Below, piece after piece: positions 52,277 through 61,535 of a stretch of DNA of 64,000 bases; positions within the stretch are counted from its first letter, which is position 1; the number at the start of each line of letters is the position of its first letter. The notes under the pieces were generated by a model. That model ran no database searches, was not told the origin of the DNA, and saw nothing but the letters and a program-made list of their open reading frames with translations. The stretch is from Corynebacterium sp. HMSC29G08 (GTDB lineage: Bacteria; Actinomycetota; Actinomycetes; Mycobacteriales; Mycobacteriaceae): positions 29,623 to 93,622 of the forward strand of contig NZ_KV786211.1 of assembly GCF_001806875.1 (NCBI RefSeq). Direction: 5' to 3'. Position numbers and translations under genes: made by a program.

Positions 52277-53371
52277 GTGTCGGACATCGAAAAGACTGAA
52301 TTCCAACTGCCGGACAGCGTTGCACGCCGAGAAGGTACGGGTCGATCGCAGGATTCTCCAGTGGCATCGCAAGCGCAGCCGGAAGAGCATGACGTTGAAA
52401 AGACGCTGCGCCCAAAGTCGCTCGATGAATTCATTGGCCAGCCGAAGGTCCGCGAGCAGCTGAACCTTGTGCTCGCTGGTGCGAAGCGTCGTGGGGTGAC
52501 ACCTGACCATATTCTGTTGTCTGGTCCGCCGGGTCTGGGAAAGACGACGATGGCGATGATTATTGCCCAGGAGCTTGGAACCTCGCTTCGTATGACTTCT
52601 GGTCCGGCTCTTGAGCGTGCAGGAGATCTCGCAGCGATGCTGTCGAACCTCATGGAGGGCGACGTGTTGTTTATTGATGAGATCCACCGCATCGCCCGTC
52701 CCGCGGAAGAAATGCTCTACATGGCAATGGAGGATTTCCGTATTGATGTGATTGTGGGCAAGGGACCGGGAGCTACATCTATTCCGTTGGAAATTCCCCC
52801 GTTTACTTTGGTTGGTGCCACCACGCGTGCGGGCATGCTGACTGGGCCGTTGCGTGATCGCTTTGGGTTCACAGCGCAGATGGAGTTCTACGACGTTGAA
52901 GACTTGACCAGGGTGGTCAGGCGTGCGGCAACAATTTTGGGCGTAAGCATTGATAAGGACGCTGCGGTGGAGATTGCGTCGCGCTCCCGCGCCACACCAC
53001 GTATTGCAAACCGCTTACTACGCCGCGTGCGTGACTGGGCGGATGTCAACGGCAACGGTCATGTGGACTTAGATGCTGCGTGCGCGGCGCTCAACGTGTT
53101 CGATGTTGATGAGCGCGGACTTGATCGCCTTGACCGGGCTGTGTTGGATTCTTTGATCCGGGGCCATGGCGGCGGGCCGGTTGGCGTGAACACGTTGGCG
53201 ATTGCTGTGGGCGAAGAACCTGGCACCGTAGAGGAGGTCTGTGAGCCTTACCTTGTGCGCGCTGGCCTTATGGCACGAACTGGGCGCGGACGTGTGGCAA
53301 CTGCAAGCGCGTGGCACCACCTTGGCATGACGCCGCCGCCGGAGGCGCCGGGACAGCTTGAGTTGTACTAG
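52277..53371 (+). CDS. ruvB: Holliday junction branch-migration ATPase RuvB
   Basis: AAA+ motor of 364 residues. Walker A is GPPGLGKT (83-90), Walker B/DExH is IDEIHR (133-138), sensor 1 is in LVGATTRAG and the arginine finger in LRDRFG follows; a winged-helix C-terminal domain (about 290-345) binds DNA. I choose GTG at 52277, with AGTAGGG upstream, since the TTG at 52259 would lie inside the end of ruvA without a ribosome site. It ends the ruvCAB operon; yajC follows after 54 bases. Confidence 0.96.
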   Translation: MSDIEKTEFQLPDSVARREGTGRSQDSPVASQAQPEEHDVEKTLRPKSLDEFIGQPKVREQLNLVLAGAKRRGVTPDHILLSGPPGLGKTTMAMIIAQELGTSLRMTSGPALERAGDLAAMLSNLMEGDVLFIDEIHRIARPAEEMLYMAMEDFRIDVIVGKGPGATSIPLEIPPFTLVGATTRAGMLTGPLRDRFGFTAQMEFYDVEDLTRVVRRAATILGVSIDKDAAVEIASRSRATPRIANRLLRRVRDWADVNGNGHVDLDAACAALNVFDVDERGLDRLDRAVLDSLIRGHGGGPVGVNTLAIAVGEEPGTVEEVCEPYLVRAGLMARTGRGRVATASAWHHLGMTPPPEAPGQLELY

Positions 53372-53425
53372 ATTAATTTTGCCTTAGTTTGATTTGTACA
53401 AGGCTAAACAACGAAGATAGGCGGC

Positions 53426-53707
53426 ATGGAACTATTGCCCCTTCTTCTTATCCTTGGCCTTTTCCTCTTGCCGTCGCTGCTCATGATGCGCTCGCAGCGC
53501 AGGAGGGCTCGTGAAGTAGAAGCGATGCGTGCTTCGCTAGTTCCGGGTGATCGCATTGTGAGCGTGGCAGGCGTACACGGCACCGTCGTGGCAGTAGGCG
53601 AGCAGAGCCAGGAGCAGGGCGCGATTGATGTGGAAATCGCACCGGGTGTTGTAGTGACCATGGAGCTGGCAGGAGTAATGAAGAAGGCTCCGGAGGTCAT
53701 GCCGTAG
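53426..53707 (+). CDS. yajC: Preprotein translocase accessory subunit YajC
   Basis: A 93-residue single-span membrane protein: an N-terminal helix (about 3-20, LPLLLILGLFLLPSL) followed by the basic QRRRAREVE segment and a small soluble domain with the conserved LVPGDRIVSVAGVHGTVV stretch. It associates with SecDF at the translocon. The ATG at 53426 has GATAGGCGG upstream. It is the first gene of yajC-secD-secF. Confidence 0.93.
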   Translation: MELLPLLLILGLFLLPSLLMMRSQRRRAREVEAMRASLVPGDRIVSVAGVHGTVVAVGEQSQEQGAIDVEIAPGVVVTMELAGVMKKAPEVMP

Positions 53708-53771
53708 CATGTTGCCGGTGTCTCGTTAGCGGTTAGCGAAACTTTGAGGATGTAAAAGAGGAGAATTCCAC

Positions 53772-55619
53772 GTGTCAAACAGCGCTCGGCGATCTCACGA
53801 CTCGACGCGGCGATGGCCAATGCGTGCCATTGCGCTGTTCGCGCTCGTAGTCATTGGCGTATACTCGCTGGTGTTTTTTACCGGTGATAGGTCCGCTTCG
53901 CCAAAATTGGGCATTGACCTACAGGGCGGCACCCGTGTCACCTTGGTCCCTCAGGGGGCCGAGCCGACGCGCGAGCAGCTTGAAGATGCCCGCAATATTC
54001 TTGAAAACCGCGTCAACGGTATGGGTGTCTCCGGCGCCAGCGTTGTCGTGGACGGCAACACGCTGGTGATTACTGCAGCCGGTGATGACACGTCGCAGGT
54101 GCGAAACATCGGCCAGACTTCTCAATTGCTGTTCCGACCTGTGTTGGAGAATCCAACCGCGGATCCGGCCAGTGTTGAACAAACGATGCTTGATACGGCC
54201 AAGACCTGGGTAGAGCTTGGCGTGATGCCTAAGGAGCAAGCTCAGCTGGCGATCAACCAGGTGTTTGCCCCACAGACAGAGGGGGAAGAGGAAGCTGCTG
54301 AAGCTCCACAGCTTGAGGCAACGCCGTTGCCGGAGCCGAACGGTCCGGTTGAGGCATCTCAGCGCAGGCAGGAAGTTGCTGAAGCGTTGCGTGCGACCCG
54401 CCAGTCCACTAATCCCACTCAGCAGTTTGCTGCGATGACGCTTTTGCAGGGCAGCTGCTTGCTGCAGACCGTTGACCCGTTGGCAGGCTCTGACGATGAG
54501 ACCTTGCCGCTTGTTGCGTGTGACCCCTCGCGTGGGCAGGTTCTGCTTTTGGACGAGGTGCCGTTGCTCGCCGGCGTCACCGACCCTGCAGGACCGCGTC
54601 TGACTGGTGAGCAGATTGATACTGGTCGCCAGATCACGGGTGGTCCGAACATTCAGACCGGTCAGATGGAGATTAACTTTGCGTTTAGCCAGGAAGGCCA
54701 ATTCAATGGCTCCCAGACCTGGGCACAGCTGACTAGTGCGATGATCGGTCAGCAGATCGCCATCACACTGGATTCCCAAATCATCTCCGCGCCTGTAATT
54801 CAGGGTTCCACCCCGGTGGGCTCGGCAACGTCCATTACCGGCCAGTTCACCCAGGAAGAGGCGGACAGTCTGGCAAACAATCTGCGCTACGGTGCGCTGC
54901 CGCTGTCGTTTGCGGGTGAGAACGGCGAGCCGGGTGGTACCGCCATGACGGTGCCGCCGTCACTTGGCCTGGCCTCCTTGCAGGCAGGTATCTACGCTGG
55001 CCTCGTTGGCATTTTGCTGGTCGCACTGTTTGTGTTCGCCTACTACCGCCTGTTTGGTCTGATCTCGCTGTTCACCCTTGCAGCAGCAGGTGTGCTGGTT
55101 TACGGCGCACTGGTGTTGCTTGGCCGATGGATCGGCTACTCCTTGGATCTGTCCGGTATTGCTGGCCTGGTCATTGGTATCGGTACCACCGCAGACTCCT
55201 TCGTAGTCATCTACGAGAGGATTAAGGACGAAGTGCGTAAGGGCAAGACTTTCCGTTCCGCAACCGCATCTGGTTGGGAGCGTGCGAAGGAAACCATCGT
55301 CACCGGCAACATGGTGACCTTGATCGGTGCGGTGATTATTTACATGCTGGCCGTCGGTGATGTGAAGGGCTTCGCCTTCACCATGGGTCTGACAACCGTG
55401 TTTGACCTGTTGGTCACTTTCCTGATTACTGCGCCGCTGTTGATTTTGGCGTCGCGAAACAGCTTCTGGTCCAAGCCCGCAGTCAATGGTATGAGTAAGG
55501 CATTTGCAGTGGGGCAGCACAACCGCGCAGTTTCCCAGGCGAGGGCCGACGCTGCGGCGCTTGAGGCTGCTGCGCAAGAATCCCGCCCTGTTGCCCACGT
55601 AGAAACCGAGGAGGCATAG
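53772..55619 (+). CDS. secD: Protein translocase subunit SecD
   Basis: RND-type membrane protein of 615 residues that uses the proton gradient to help proteins leave the Sec channel. TM1 is at about 16-36; the large extracytoplasmic domain starts with LGIDLQGGTRVTLVP and contains an acidic, Gln/Glu/Pro-rich insert (about 165-210); five further helices lie in the C-terminal part, with GIAGLVIGIGTTADSFV carrying the conserved Asp of the proton path and YERIKDEVRKG after it. GTG at 53772 has AAAGAGGAG upstream. The secF start is two bases after the stop. Confidence 0.96.
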   Translation: MSNSARRSHDSTRRWPMRAIALFALVVIGVYSLVFFTGDRSASPKLGIDLQGGTRVTLVPQGAEPTREQLEDARNILENRVNGMGVSGASVVVDGNTLVITAAGDDTSQVRNIGQTSQLLFRPVLENPTADPASVEQTMLDTAKTWVELGVMPKEQAQLAINQVFAPQTEGEEEAAEAPQLEATPLPEPNGPVEASQRRQEVAEALRATRQSTNPTQQFAAMTLLQGSCLLQTVDPLAGSDDETLPLVACDPSRGQVLLLDEVPLLAGVTDPAGPRLTGEQIDTGRQITGGPNIQTGQMEINFAFSQEGQFNGSQTWAQLTSAMIGQQIAITLDSQIISAPVIQGSTPVGSATSITGQFTQEEADSLANNLRYGALPLSFAGENGEPGGTAMTVPPSLGLASLQAGIYAGLVGILLVALFVFAYYRLFGLISLFTLAAAGVLVYGALVLLGRWIGYSLDLSGIAGLVIGIGTTADSFVVIYERIKDEVRKGKTFRSATASGWERAKETIVTGNMVTLIGAVIIYMLAVGDVKGFAFTMGLTTVFDLLVTFLITAPLLILASRNSFWSKPAVNGMSKAFAVGQHNRAVSQARADAAALEAAAQESRPVAHVETEEA

Positions 55620-55621
55620 AG

Positions 55622-56785
55622 ATGTCCAATACCGCTCCCGTGGAAACAACGGAAAATGTCGGCGGGCGTTTTGAGCGCATTTACACCCGTGAGGGCGCGA
55701 TTGACTTCGTAGGCCGTCGCAAGATTTGGTACGCGTTTACGCTTGCGTTCCTTGCAATCTCTGTTGTGGCGATGCTGGGCCGCGGCTTCAACCTAGGCAT
55801 CGACTTTGAGGGTGGCACGAAGATGTCCATGCCTGCCGGTGACCTGGTTGCTGAGCAGGTGGAAGATACCTTCGTTGAGGCAACCGGTGTGACACCAGAG
55901 CTCACTCAGATCGTGGGTGCAGGTGATGCACGCACCCTGGAGATCAACTCTCAGCACTTGACACAGGACCAGATCGACGCTGCGCGTCAAGCGATCTACG
56001 AAGTACACCAGCCGAAGAACGCGGAGGGCGAAGCCACCGCAGACGCTATCGGTGATTCAACGGTGTCTGAGTCTTGGGGTGACACGATTACCAAGCGCAT
56101 GCTGCTGGCAATGGGCGTGTTCCTCGTTGCCGCAGCAGCCTACGTTGCCCTTCGCCTGCAGCGTGAAATGGCGTTAGCAGCGATGCTTGCGCTGATTGTG
56201 GACGGCATTGTGATCATGGGCATCTACGCTTTGTTCGGCCTAGAGGTCACGCCAGCGATGATCATCGGTCTTCTGACTGTGCTGACCTTCTCCATCTATG
56301 ACACGGTTATCGTGTTTGACAAGGTGAAGGAAAATACCGCTGGTGTGCTTGGCTCGCGTCGTTCCACGTACGCGGAGGAAGCAAACCTGGCGCTGAACCA
56401 GACGGTGATGCGTTCTATCTCCACCTCGGTGATTTCAGCCCTGCCGATTGTGGCCTTGATGGTGGTTGCCGTGTGGATGCTCGGTGTGGGAACGCTTAAA
56501 GACCTCGCATTGATCCAGCTTATTGGCGTGATTGAGGGTATTTTCTCCTCGCTGTTCTTGGCAACGCCGCTTCTGGTTTCGCTTGTAGAGCGCCAGAAGC
56601 GCTACCGCGACCACAATGAAGAGGTTGCCCGCTATCGCAGTGGTGAGATCGACGAAGCAGATGAGGGTGTCGCGGCGCCGAAGCGCACGGTCACCGCACC
56701 AGTGGCGCACCAGGAAGCAACTGACGCTGTTTACCCAGGTGAAACCGGCAGCGGTTCCACCACGTGGAGGCCTAATGTGCGTTAG
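55622..56785 (+). CDS. secF: Protein translocase subunit SecF
   Basis: Partner of SecD, 387 residues with six membrane helices. The first periplasmic loop begins with FNLGIDFEGGTKMSM (about 60-74), the SecF signature; the membrane part contains LLTVLTFSIYDTVIVFDKVKEN-type sequence with the conserved Asp, and VMRSISTSVISALP. The C-terminal cytoplasmic tail is long and charged. ATG at 55622 is preceded by GAGGCATAGAG from the end of secD. A lipoprotein gene follows after 44 bases. Confidence 0.96.
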   Translation: MSNTAPVETTENVGGRFERIYTREGAIDFVGRRKIWYAFTLAFLAISVVAMLGRGFNLGIDFEGGTKMSMPAGDLVAEQVEDTFVEATGVTPELTQIVGAGDARTLEINSQHLTQDQIDAARQAIYEVHQPKNAEGEATADAIGDSTVSESWGDTITKRMLLAMGVFLVAAAAYVALRLQREMALAAMLALIVDGIVIMGIYALFGLEVTPAMIIGLLTVLTFSIYDTVIVFDKVKENTAGVLGSRRSTYAEEANLALNQTVMRSISTSVISALPIVALMVVAVWMLGVGTLKDLALIQLIGVIEGIFSSLFLATPLLVSLVERQKRYRDHNEEVARYRSGEIDEADEGVAAPKRTVTAPVAHQEATDAVYPGETGSGSTTWRPNVR

Positions 56786-56829
56786 CCGCGCAATTGGTTT
56801 CGCGTAGTTGCTTGAAGGAGGCTTTACGC

Positions 56830-58428
56830 ATGCGGCGTATTAAGCGCATGGTGGGGGTGTTGGCAGCGTGCGTCAGCGTACTTGGCGCAGTTGCCTGCTC
56901 TGCTGGCGAAAACGGTGCTGTAGGCGAACGTTTTGGTTACCAGGTTGCTTCTGACCTTCGCACCACCAACGCTGGTTCGTTGGAAGGCCGTTCGCTGCAG
57001 GCCCATGTGCTCTCCGGCAGTCTGTATCCGGGGGTGTATGTCCCAGGCCCTAACGGCCAGATGATTCCGAATACGGATCTGGTGAAAACTCAGGAGATTC
57101 CGGGACCTGAGCGTCGTGTGAAGTACACGTTGTCCCAGAGAGCAGTGTTTTCCGACGGTACCCCGGTGACGTGCTCCGATTACTTGCTGGCGTTTACGGC
57201 TGGTATTAACCCGAAGGTGTTCGGCTCGAGCATGCCGCTTTTCGACGACGCCGCGGACCTTCAGTGCACCCCGGACTCCAAAGAATTCACGGTGGTGTTC
57301 AAAGAGGGCAGGGGTGCGCGCTGGCGCGGGCTCTTCGAAGCCGGCACTGTGTTGCCTGCGCACGCGGTTGCCGCCAAGCTGGGGATGAGCCTAGAGCAGT
57401 TGAACCAGAATTTGCGTGCCGAAGACCCTGCAGTGCTTCGTCCGATAGCAGACGTGTGGCACCGCGGCTTCGATCTCGATGTGTTTGATCCGCAGCTGCA
57501 GGTCTCCTTCGGGCCTTACAAGATCGGTGGTGTAGGTGAGCACGGCGAAGTGGACTTGGTTGCTAATGAGTTTTTCTACGGCGATGCGCCAGTAGAACCG
57601 GAGCTGACGGTTTACCCGGGCTCCTATGACTCAGAGGAGTTGGCGCTTGACGGCACCCTGCTGGTCGGCGAGCTCAGGGATGCCACACCAACCTGGTACG
57701 ACCCGAACGCCGAAGGCAACCGACTGGTTGTGTCCACGCGTTCCGGTGAGCTGACGGACATGCTGGCGTTTCCTGAGATTGGTCCGTGGAGTGATGAGGC
57801 GAAGCGCCAGGCTGTCTCGCGTTGTATCGACCCGCGCTCAGTGGCCAAGGCAGCATCTGACGCTGTAGGCAGCCAGGTGTCGCTCGCGCCGCTGCACGTG
57901 CTGAAAAATGACGACCCGTTGGCCTCCCGGGTCGATGACGTTGCCCAACCCAACCTGGACGTGGACATTGATGCTACGCGGGAGGCTTCCGGAATGGAGT
58001 TGCGTGTGGCTGCGCCGTATCCCAGTGAACGCTACGCGGCAATGATTGCCTCAATGGCCAAAACTTGTGAGCCGGCTGGAGTACGAATTGTTGATGTGAC
58101 TGGGGAAGGCAAGACCCTTGCAGATCTTCCACGCATTTACATCAACGAGGCGGCAGAGTCGGTAGAACTTGAAGGCCAAACCGATGCTTTGCTGTTTGCC
58201 GTAGACCCCATGTCGGCGTACCCGGCAGCGCTGAACAGGCCTGAGAACTTGAGTGTGCTTCGTGCGCAGGAAGGGTTCTTGTGGAACGATTTGCCCGCTT
58301 TACCTCTCACTGCACAACCCGTGACGTTCGCCATTGACCGCAACGTGGGTAACGTAGTGCCGTACACGGGACTGTCTGGCATTGGTTGGAACATGAACCG
58401 ATGGCAGCATGGCCCCTCTCATTCTTAA
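56830..58428 (+). CDS. Extracellular solute-binding lipoprotein (SBP family 5)
   Basis: A 532-residue exported protein: basic MRRIKRM, hydrophobic stretch and a lipobox-like GAVAC (cysteine at about 23). The body matches peptide-binding proteins of ABC importers (VKYTLSQRAVFSDGTPVTCSD split over two strands, LLAFTAGINPKVF). In mycobacteria a lipoprotein of this kind (Rv2585c position) also sits between secF and apt without permease genes. The ATG at 56830 has AAGGAGG nine bases upstream. No permease or ATPase is adjacent, so it is an orphan binding protein or has another envelope role. apt follows after 18 bases. Confidence 0.85.
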   Translation: MRRIKRMVGVLAACVSVLGAVACSAGENGAVGERFGYQVASDLRTTNAGSLEGRSLQAHVLSGSLYPGVYVPGPNGQMIPNTDLVKTQEIPGPERRVKYTLSQRAVFSDGTPVTCSDYLLAFTAGINPKVFGSSMPLFDDAADLQCTPDSKEFTVVFKEGRGARWRGLFEAGTVLPAHAVAAKLGMSLEQLNQNLRAEDPAVLRPIADVWHRGFDLDVFDPQLQVSFGPYKIGGVGEHGEVDLVANEFFYGDAPVEPELTVYPGSYDSEELALDGTLLVGELRDATPTWYDPNAEGNRLVVSTRSGELTDMLAFPEIGPWSDEAKRQAVSRCIDPRSVAKAASDAVGSQVSLAPLHVLKNDDPLASRVDDVAQPNLDVDIDATREASGMELRVAAPYPSERYAAMIASMAKTCEPAGVRIVDVTGEGKTLADLPRIYINEAAESVELEGQTDALLFAVDPMSAYPAALNRPENLSVLRAQEGFLWNDLPALPLTAQPVTFAIDRNVGNVVPYTGLSGIGWNMNRWQHGPSHS

Positions 58429-58446
58429 AAGGACACGAATACTGAG

Positions 58447-59001
58447 ATGTCTACTGTGAAGTCTTCTGACACTTGCTACCAGTCAGCTAAAGAGGCGTTG
58501 GCGGACAAGATCCGTCGTGTGCCTGATTTTCCCGAAGAAGGGGTCTTGTTTGAAGATCTCACACCGGTGCTGGCTGACGCCGAAGCGCTGCGCGCTGTAG
58601 TCAACGACCTAGTTCAAGCAAGCAAGGATCTTGGCGCAGATCTGATTGGCGGTCTTGATGCCCGCGGCTTCCTGCTCGGCTCTGCCGTTGCCTATGAGAT
58701 GGGCCTGGGAATATTGGCTATCCGCAAGAGGGGCAAGCTGCCGCCTCCGGTGGTGACGCAGGAATACACCACGGAATACTCCACTGCTGCACTGGAAATT
58801 CCGGCCGATGGTGTTGATCTTGCAGGCAAGAAAGTTGTGCTTGTAGATGATGTGCTTGCTACCGGCGGAACGCTTGTCGCTGCACGCGATCTGCTTGAAC
58901 AAGTCGGGGCCGAGGTCGTCGGCTACGTGGTATTGCTTGAGGTTCAAGGACTTGGCGGACGTGAAAAACTCGGTGACGCCGAGTTAGTTGTCCTAGGTTA
59001 G
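58447..59001 (+). CDS. apt: Adenine phosphoribosyltransferase
   Basis: Purine salvage enzyme that makes AMP from adenine and PRPP, 184 residues. The PRPP-binding motif [14 protein letters not shown] (about 129-142) and the type I PRTase hood region DARGFLLG (about 69-76) with KRGKLPPP (about 94-101) are present. ATG at 58447 has AAAAGGACAC upstream, in the usual place. It lies between the lipoprotein and rel; the secDF-lipoprotein-apt-rel order is that of mycobacteria. Its TAG stop is part of a 14-bp tandem repeat. Confidence 0.95.
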   Translation: MSTVKSSDTCYQSAKEALADKIRRVPDFPEEGVLFEDLTPVLADAEALRAVVNDLVQASKDLGADLIGGLDARGFLLGSAVAYEMGLGILAIRKRGKLPPPVVTQEYTTEYSTAALEIPADGVDLAGKKVVLVDDVLATGGTLVAARDLLEQVGAEVVGYVVLLEVQGLGGREKLGDAELVVLG

Positions 59002-59018
59002 TGGTCTTAGGCTAGTGG
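58991..59018. repeat. 14-bp tandem duplication containing the apt stop
   Basis: TCCTAGGTTAGTGG (58991-59004) and TCTTAGGCTAGTGG (59005-59018) are adjacent and differ at two positions. The first copy contains the apt stop TAG (58999-59001), and the second repeats TAG in the same place. Confidence 0.9.
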
Positions 59019-59051
59019 TTTCGGTAGAGATCCTGATCGGAGGTTGAGCCG

Positions 59052-61331
59052 GTGACGCATGAGAAACCAGTGAAGCGGCAGACGCCGAGTGTGCGTAGCG
59101 TTTCAGCTCGCCTTGCTCGCTCGCTGACCGGTGGCGGTAAGCCGAAGGTCAACCCGGTGTTGGATCCGCTTTTATCTATTCATCGCCGTTACCACCCGAA
59201 GGCAGACATCGAGCTGCTTAGCCGTGCGTATGAGACAGCGGAGCGTCTCCACGAAGGTGTGTACCGGAAATCAGGAGACCCGTACATTACCCACCCACTG
59301 GCAGTTGCCACGATCTGCGGTGAGTTGGGGATGGACACCACAACCATCGTTGCCGCACTGTTGCACGACACGGTGGAGGACACCGACTACAGCCTGGAAG
59401 AGCTGTCCAATGATTTCGGTCCAGAGGTAGCCCGCCTAGTCAACGGTGTAACCAAACTGGATAAGGTGGCTTTAGGCGCCGCCGCCGAGGCGGAGACAAT
59501 CCGCAAGATGATCGTGGCCATGGCGGAAGACCCCCGTGTCCTTGTGATCAAGGTTGGCGACCGCCTACACAACATGCGAACCATGCGTTTTTTGCCTCCG
59601 GAGAAGCAGGCGAAGAAAGCCCGCGAAACGCTGGATGTCATCGCACCGTTGGCGCATCGTCTGGGCATGGCCAGCGTGAAGTGGGAGCTGGAAGATCTAG
59701 CGTTTGCCATCTTGTACCCGAAAAAATACGAGGAGATTGTCCGCCTTGTGGCGGACCGCGCACCATCGCGAGACAGGGCACTGGGGGAGATCACACGGGC
59801 GCTGCAGGCTGAGCTGCGTGAAAACGGCATTGAAGCTGAGGTGATGGGCCGGCCGAAACACTACTGGTCCATCTACCAGAAGATGGTGGTGCGCGGCCAT
59901 GAGTTCAACGAAATTTTTGATCTGTTGGGCATCCGGGTCCTCGTGGATTCCGTCCATGACTGCTACGCCGCGGTCGGTGTTGTCCATGCGCTGTACTCGG
60001 CGATGCCGGGGCGTTTTAAGGACTACATTTCAAACCCGCGCTTCGGCGTGTACCAATCGCTGCATACCACGGTGATGACGGATACGGGCCGCCCCCTTGA
60101 GGTGCAGGTTCGTACGCATGAGATGCACTATAACGCCGAATTCGGTGTGGCGGCACACTGGCGCTACAAGGAGACGAAGGGTTCCCATAAGGGCAACCAA
60201 GAAGAAGTTGACCAGATGGCCTGGATGCGCCAGCTTCTGGATTGGCAGAAAGAAGCCGCCGATCCAAACGAGTTCTTGGACTCCCTGCGCTATGACCTGA
60301 CCAGCCAGCAGATTTTCGCCTTCACGCCGAAGGGCGATGTGGTGAACCTGCCTGCGGGCTCCACACCTGTGGATTTCGCCTATACCGTGCACACAGAAGT
60401 TGGCCACCGCTGTATCGGCGCCAAGGTCAACGGCAAGCTGGTGGCGCTGGAAAGTGAGCTCAAATCTGGCGACAGGGTTGAGATTTTCACCTCGAAGGAC
60501 CAAAACGCGGGCCCTTCGCGCGATTGGCAGAACTTTGTGGTCTCGCCTCGTGCGAAGGCGAAGATCCGCCAGTGGTTTGCCAAGGAGCGTCGCGAAGAAC
60601 ACCTTGAGGCTGGCCGTGATGCGTTGGCTGCTGAGGTGCAGCGTGGTGGCCTGCCGATGCATAAGTTGTTTACGGCAGAGGGGATGCGTCGTGTAGCAAC
60701 ACAGCTCCACTACGCGGATGTGGACGCGTTGTATACCGCTATTGGTGCGGGCAATGTTTCGGCGCAGCATGTGTCGAAGGCACTTGTTGCCATGTATGGC
60801 AGCGAGGACGACGCGGTGGACGCGTTGGCGTCGCGCGCGCCAATCGCTGAGATTATCTCGCGTGCGTCGCGTGCTGACGGCCCCGGCATTCTGGTCCAGG
60901 GCCAGCCGGATGTGATGGCCAAGTTGGCGAAGTGCTGCCAGCCGGTACCGGGTGATGAGATCTTCGGCTTTGTCACCCGTGGCGGGGGAGTCTCGGTCCA
61001 CCGTGCTGATTGCACCAATGCCACCAAGTTGAAGGATGAGCCTGAGAGGCTTATTGACGTAGCGTGGTCCAACACCACCGGCAGCGGAAGTGCATCCATT
61101 GCCACGTTCCAGGTGGAAGCCTTGGACCGCAACGGCCTACTCACTGAGCTCACCGGTGTATTGGCGGAGCAGAAGCTGCCCATTAGCGCGTTGTCCTCGC
61201 ATGTCAGCGACGACCGGATTGCTAACGTCAGGCTCACCGTTGAGGTTTCGGACACGAAGCAGCTCGGCGCGATCATGAACCAGATCCGCAACGTTGAGGG
61301 TGTTTTCGACATCTACCGTGTCACCGCGTAG
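59052..61331 (+). CDS. rel: Bifunctional (p)ppGpp synthetase/hydrolase Rel
   Basis: Stringent-response enzyme of 759 residues. The HD hydrolase domain has [13 protein letters not shown] and [11 protein letters not shown] (about 102-112); the synthetase domain has [22 protein letters not shown] sequence with the catalytic Gly/Tyr region (about 318-335); TGS (about 430-490), a Cys-rich linker ([12 protein letters not shown], about 627-638) and a C-terminal ACT domain (about 685-757) follow. Both catalytic HD and synthetase residues appear intact, so it should both make and degrade the alarmone. GTG at 59052 has GGAGG upstream. The stop is inside a strong hairpin. Confidence 0.96.
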   Translation: MTHEKPVKRQTPSVRSVSARLARSLTGGGKPKVNPVLDPLLSIHRRYHPKADIELLSRAYETAERLHEGVYRKSGDPYITHPLAVATICGELGMDTTTIVAALLHDTVEDTDYSLEELSNDFGPEVARLVNGVTKLDKVALGAAAEAETIRKMIVAMAEDPRVLVIKVGDRLHNMRTMRFLPPEKQAKKARETLDVIAPLAHRLGMASVKWELEDLAFAILYPKKYEEIVRLVADRAPSRDRALGEITRALQAELRENGIEAEVMGRPKHYWSIYQKMVVRGHEFNEIFDLLGIRVLVDSVHDCYAAVGVVHALYSAMPGRFKDYISNPRFGVYQSLHTTVMTDTGRPLEVQVRTHEMHYNAEFGVAAHWRYKETKGSHKGNQEEVDQMAWMRQLLDWQKEAADPNEFLDSLRYDLTSQQIFAFTPKGDVVNLPAGSTPVDFAYTVHTEVGHRCIGAKVNGKLVALESELKSGDRVEIFTSKDQNAGPSRDWQNFVVSPRAKAKIRQWFAKERREEHLEAGRDALAAEVQRGGLPMHKLFTAEGMRRVATQLHYADVDALYTAIGAGNVSAQHVSKALVAMYGSEDDAVDALASRAPIAEIISRASRADGPGILVQGQPDVMAKLAKCCQPVPGDEIFGFVTRGGGVSVHRADCTNATKLKDEPERLIDVAWSNTTGSGSASIATFQVEALDRNGLLTELTGVLAEQKLPISALSSHVSDDRIANVRLTVEVSDTKQLGAIMNQIRNVEGVFDIYRVTA

Positions 61332-61352
61332 CACCCTTTTTGGGGTGCTACG
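61327..61352 (+). terminator. Hairpin terminator containing the rel stop codon
   Basis: CGTAGCACCC (61327-61336) and GGGTGCTACG (61343-61352) pair perfectly over a loop of T residues and one G. The rel TAG (61329-61331) is in the left arm. The downstream sequence is not U-rich, so it may need Rho or act as a 3'-end stabiliser. Confidence 0.65.
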
Positions 61353-61416
61353 TTGGGGGACTATTTCGGTTGCGTGTAGGCAGCACGCGGGTTACCACGA
61401 CATGAACTTTTAGCGA

Positions 61417-61438
61417 AGCTCGGGTTTAAAGCCCAGCT
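61417..61438. promoter_or_regulatory. Imperfect palindrome upstream of the 5'-nucleotidase gene
   Basis: A 22-bp near-palindrome AGCTCGGGTTTAAAGCCCAG (first 20 bases) with TTTAAA at its centre and two mismatched pairs, followed at 61442 by the smaller palindrome ACACATGTG. The gene starts about 100 bases downstream. A regulator site is possible; in C. glutamicum the related gene ushA is phosphate-controlled. Confidence 0.35.
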
Positions 61439-61535
61439 CGCACACATGTGAGCTCTCTGCCAATCCTGCGTAAACCATGGCAACGGGCTACAAACATGAC
61501 TGAACTTTCCTCATGTTTTCTCAAGGAGCTCATGC

